A stretch of DNA of 5,787 bases. It comes from Prevotella sp. UBA1104 (GTDB taxonomy: Bacteria > Bacteroidota > Bacteroidia > Bacteroidales > Bacteroidaceae). Location: contig DCBP01000036.1 of the NCBI GenBank assembly GCA_002314055.1, positions 1-5,787 on the forward strand, in the 5' to 3' direction. A program made the translations under genes and the position numbers. The notes beneath the pieces are model-generated. The model ran no database searches. It had not been told where the DNA came from and saw nothing but the letters and a program-made list of their open reading frames with translations. Below, piece by piece: positions 5,447-5,787 of the stretch (the first letter of the stretch is position 1; each line of letters begins with the position of its first letter).

Positions 5447-5539
5447 ATGATTACTTTTATGTTAGTAACAGCAAGTGTAGTAGCATTCGCAGTATTGGCA
5501 AGTGTAGGTATGAACATTGGTATGAAGCTTTACAAGTAA
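5447..5539 (+). CDS. 30-aa single-pass membrane peptide
   Basis: An ATG at 5447 is preceded by a purine-rich AGAAAGGGA (5430-5438, about 8 nt upstream). It opens a 30-codon frame ending in TAA at 5537-5539. The peptide is one hydrophobic segment (about residues 2-25, for example MLVTASVVAFAVLASVG) followed by a short basic tail MKLYK. The positive-inside rule predicts the C-terminus in the cytoplasm. Small residues line the helix (A9, S10, A13, A18, S19) and G21-MNI-G25 is a GxxxG helix-packing motif. It has its own promoter and terminator, so it is a dedicated transcript. Repeated gta and gca codons give it a narrower codon choice than the operon genes. It could be a small subunit of a membrane complex, a regulator, or a type I toxin-like peptide; I recognise no family. 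Confidence 0.7.
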   Translation: MITFMLVTASVVAFAVLASVGMNIGMKLYK

Positions 5540-5576
5540 TCTTCTGATTACATTTAGATTCATACATATCATATAG

Positions 5577-5630
5577 AAAGCGGTTGGATAATGACCCGTA
5601 AGGTCTTTGTCCAACCGCTTTTTCTTTTTA
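5577..5630 (+). terminator. Terminator of the small-protein transcript
   Basis: AAAGCGGTTGGA (5577-5588) pairs perfectly with 5610-5621. The pairing continues through imperfect bases to GACC (5593-5596) / GGTC (5602-5605) around a CGTAA loop, making arms of about 19 nt with only two positions that break perfect symmetry. A T-rich tract (TTTTTCTTTTTA) follows. It is oriented for plus-strand transcription; on the minus strand the T run is short, so the converging gene may not rely on it. Confidence 0.9.
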
Positions 5631-5641
5631 TTACATTCAAA

Positions 5642-5787
5642 TCAGGATGGTTGTTTCAGCTTCTTTATTTCTTCAGCATTCAGTCCTGTAGCTTTCGCGA
5701 TATTCTCTACGGACAATCCCATATTCAATAAATTTTTTGCCACTTCAATTTTTCCTTCCGTTTGTCCTTCCGCTCTACCTTCCGCTC
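5642..5787 (-). CDS. C-terminal tail of an Rpn-family / PD-(D/E)XK nuclease transposase-like protein (partial)
   Basis: On the minus strand, 47 codons lead to a TGA at 5642-5644, and the gene continues past the right edge. The tail reads as charged Glu-Gly repeats (AEGRAEGQTEGKIE) followed by a small helical motif, AKNLLNMGLSVENIAKATGL, then NAEEIKKLKQPS. Such EG-repeat plus 'M/LGLS-E-IA--TGL---EI--L' tails are characteristic of the Rpn (YhgA-like) recombination-promoting nuclease family, often annotated in Bacteroidales as PD-(D/E)XK nuclease family transposase. The nuclease core, where the catalytic residues would be, lies outside the window, so activity and completeness cannot be judged. 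It converges on the small-protein unit, with its stop about 20 nt from that unit's terminator. Confidence 0.85.
   Translation of the reverse strand, partial: AEGRAEGQTEGKIEVAKNLLNMGLSVENIAKATGLNAEEIKKLKQPS

Noticed and set aside
5447..5539. Assignment of the 30-aa peptide to CydX, KdpF or the 'smalltalk' family
   Set aside because: The sequence does not show the hallmarks I know for those peptides, and the neighbours are not cytochrome bd or kdp genes.
5346..5630. Type I toxin-antitoxin locus
   Set aside because: The peptide would fit, but I find no antisense TAnnTTTG promoter on the minus strand across the transcript, so it stays a possibility only.
5545..5641. Near-repeats of ATTACATT on both sides of the second terminator
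   Set aside because: Only about ten AT-rich bases match imperfectly; too weak to call an attachment site or target duplication.
1..5787. CRISPR array, tRNA or rRNA genes
   Set aside because: No regularly spaced long repeats, cloverleaf or rRNA-like segments were seen on either strand.

Overview
The window looks like chromosomal DNA of a Bacteroidales bacterium (Bacteroides/Prevotella type). The evidence is: AT-rich genes with weak or no Shine-Dalgarno sequences; Sec signal peptides that almost all place Gln at the predicted mature N-terminus (a known Bacteroidetes habit); a Bacteroidetes -33/-7 promoter (TTG, 20 bp, TACCTTTG); and an Rpn/PD-(D/E)XK-family tail of the kind common in this order. 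The genus cannot be settled from the sequence alone.

Positions 2-5061 hold one tightly packed plus-strand operon that enters from the left edge. It contains the 3' end of an unrecognised gene and then six complete genes separated by only 11-21 nt: a 409-aa exported protein, a 155-aa exported protein, an eight-strand outer-membrane beta-barrel, a 160-aa exported protein paralogous to the 155-aa one, a 317-aa protein resembling DUF6175, and a 318-aa protein with a CsgG/LpoB-like front and a TPR-like back. All six carry Sec signal peptides and none has a lipobox. The operon ends at a strong, probably bidirectional hairpin terminator (5077-5119). No promoter for it is visible, so transcription must start upstream. 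My inference is that the products form a periplasmic/outer-membrane assembly whose soluble parts use small alpha/beta folds of the CsgG/LpoB/LPP20/FlgT kind. I know of no characterised function for this gene set.

Positions 5120-5345 are non-coding and AT-rich. They contain three TTTGTCAT repeats spaced about two helical turns apart, a 12-bp palindrome, and then a well-formed Bacteroidetes promoter with a second palindrome in its spacer. This promoter should make a short dedicated transcript (about 5360-5630). It carries a possible 12-aa leader ORF whose start codon lies in a hairpin loop, then a 30-aa single-pass membrane peptide, and ends at a long hairpin terminator.

At the right edge (5642-5787, minus strand) is the C-terminal tail of an Rpn-family nuclease/transposase-like protein, converging on the small-protein unit. 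The most promising undescribed items are the exported-protein operon and the 12-aa/30-aa small-protein unit.
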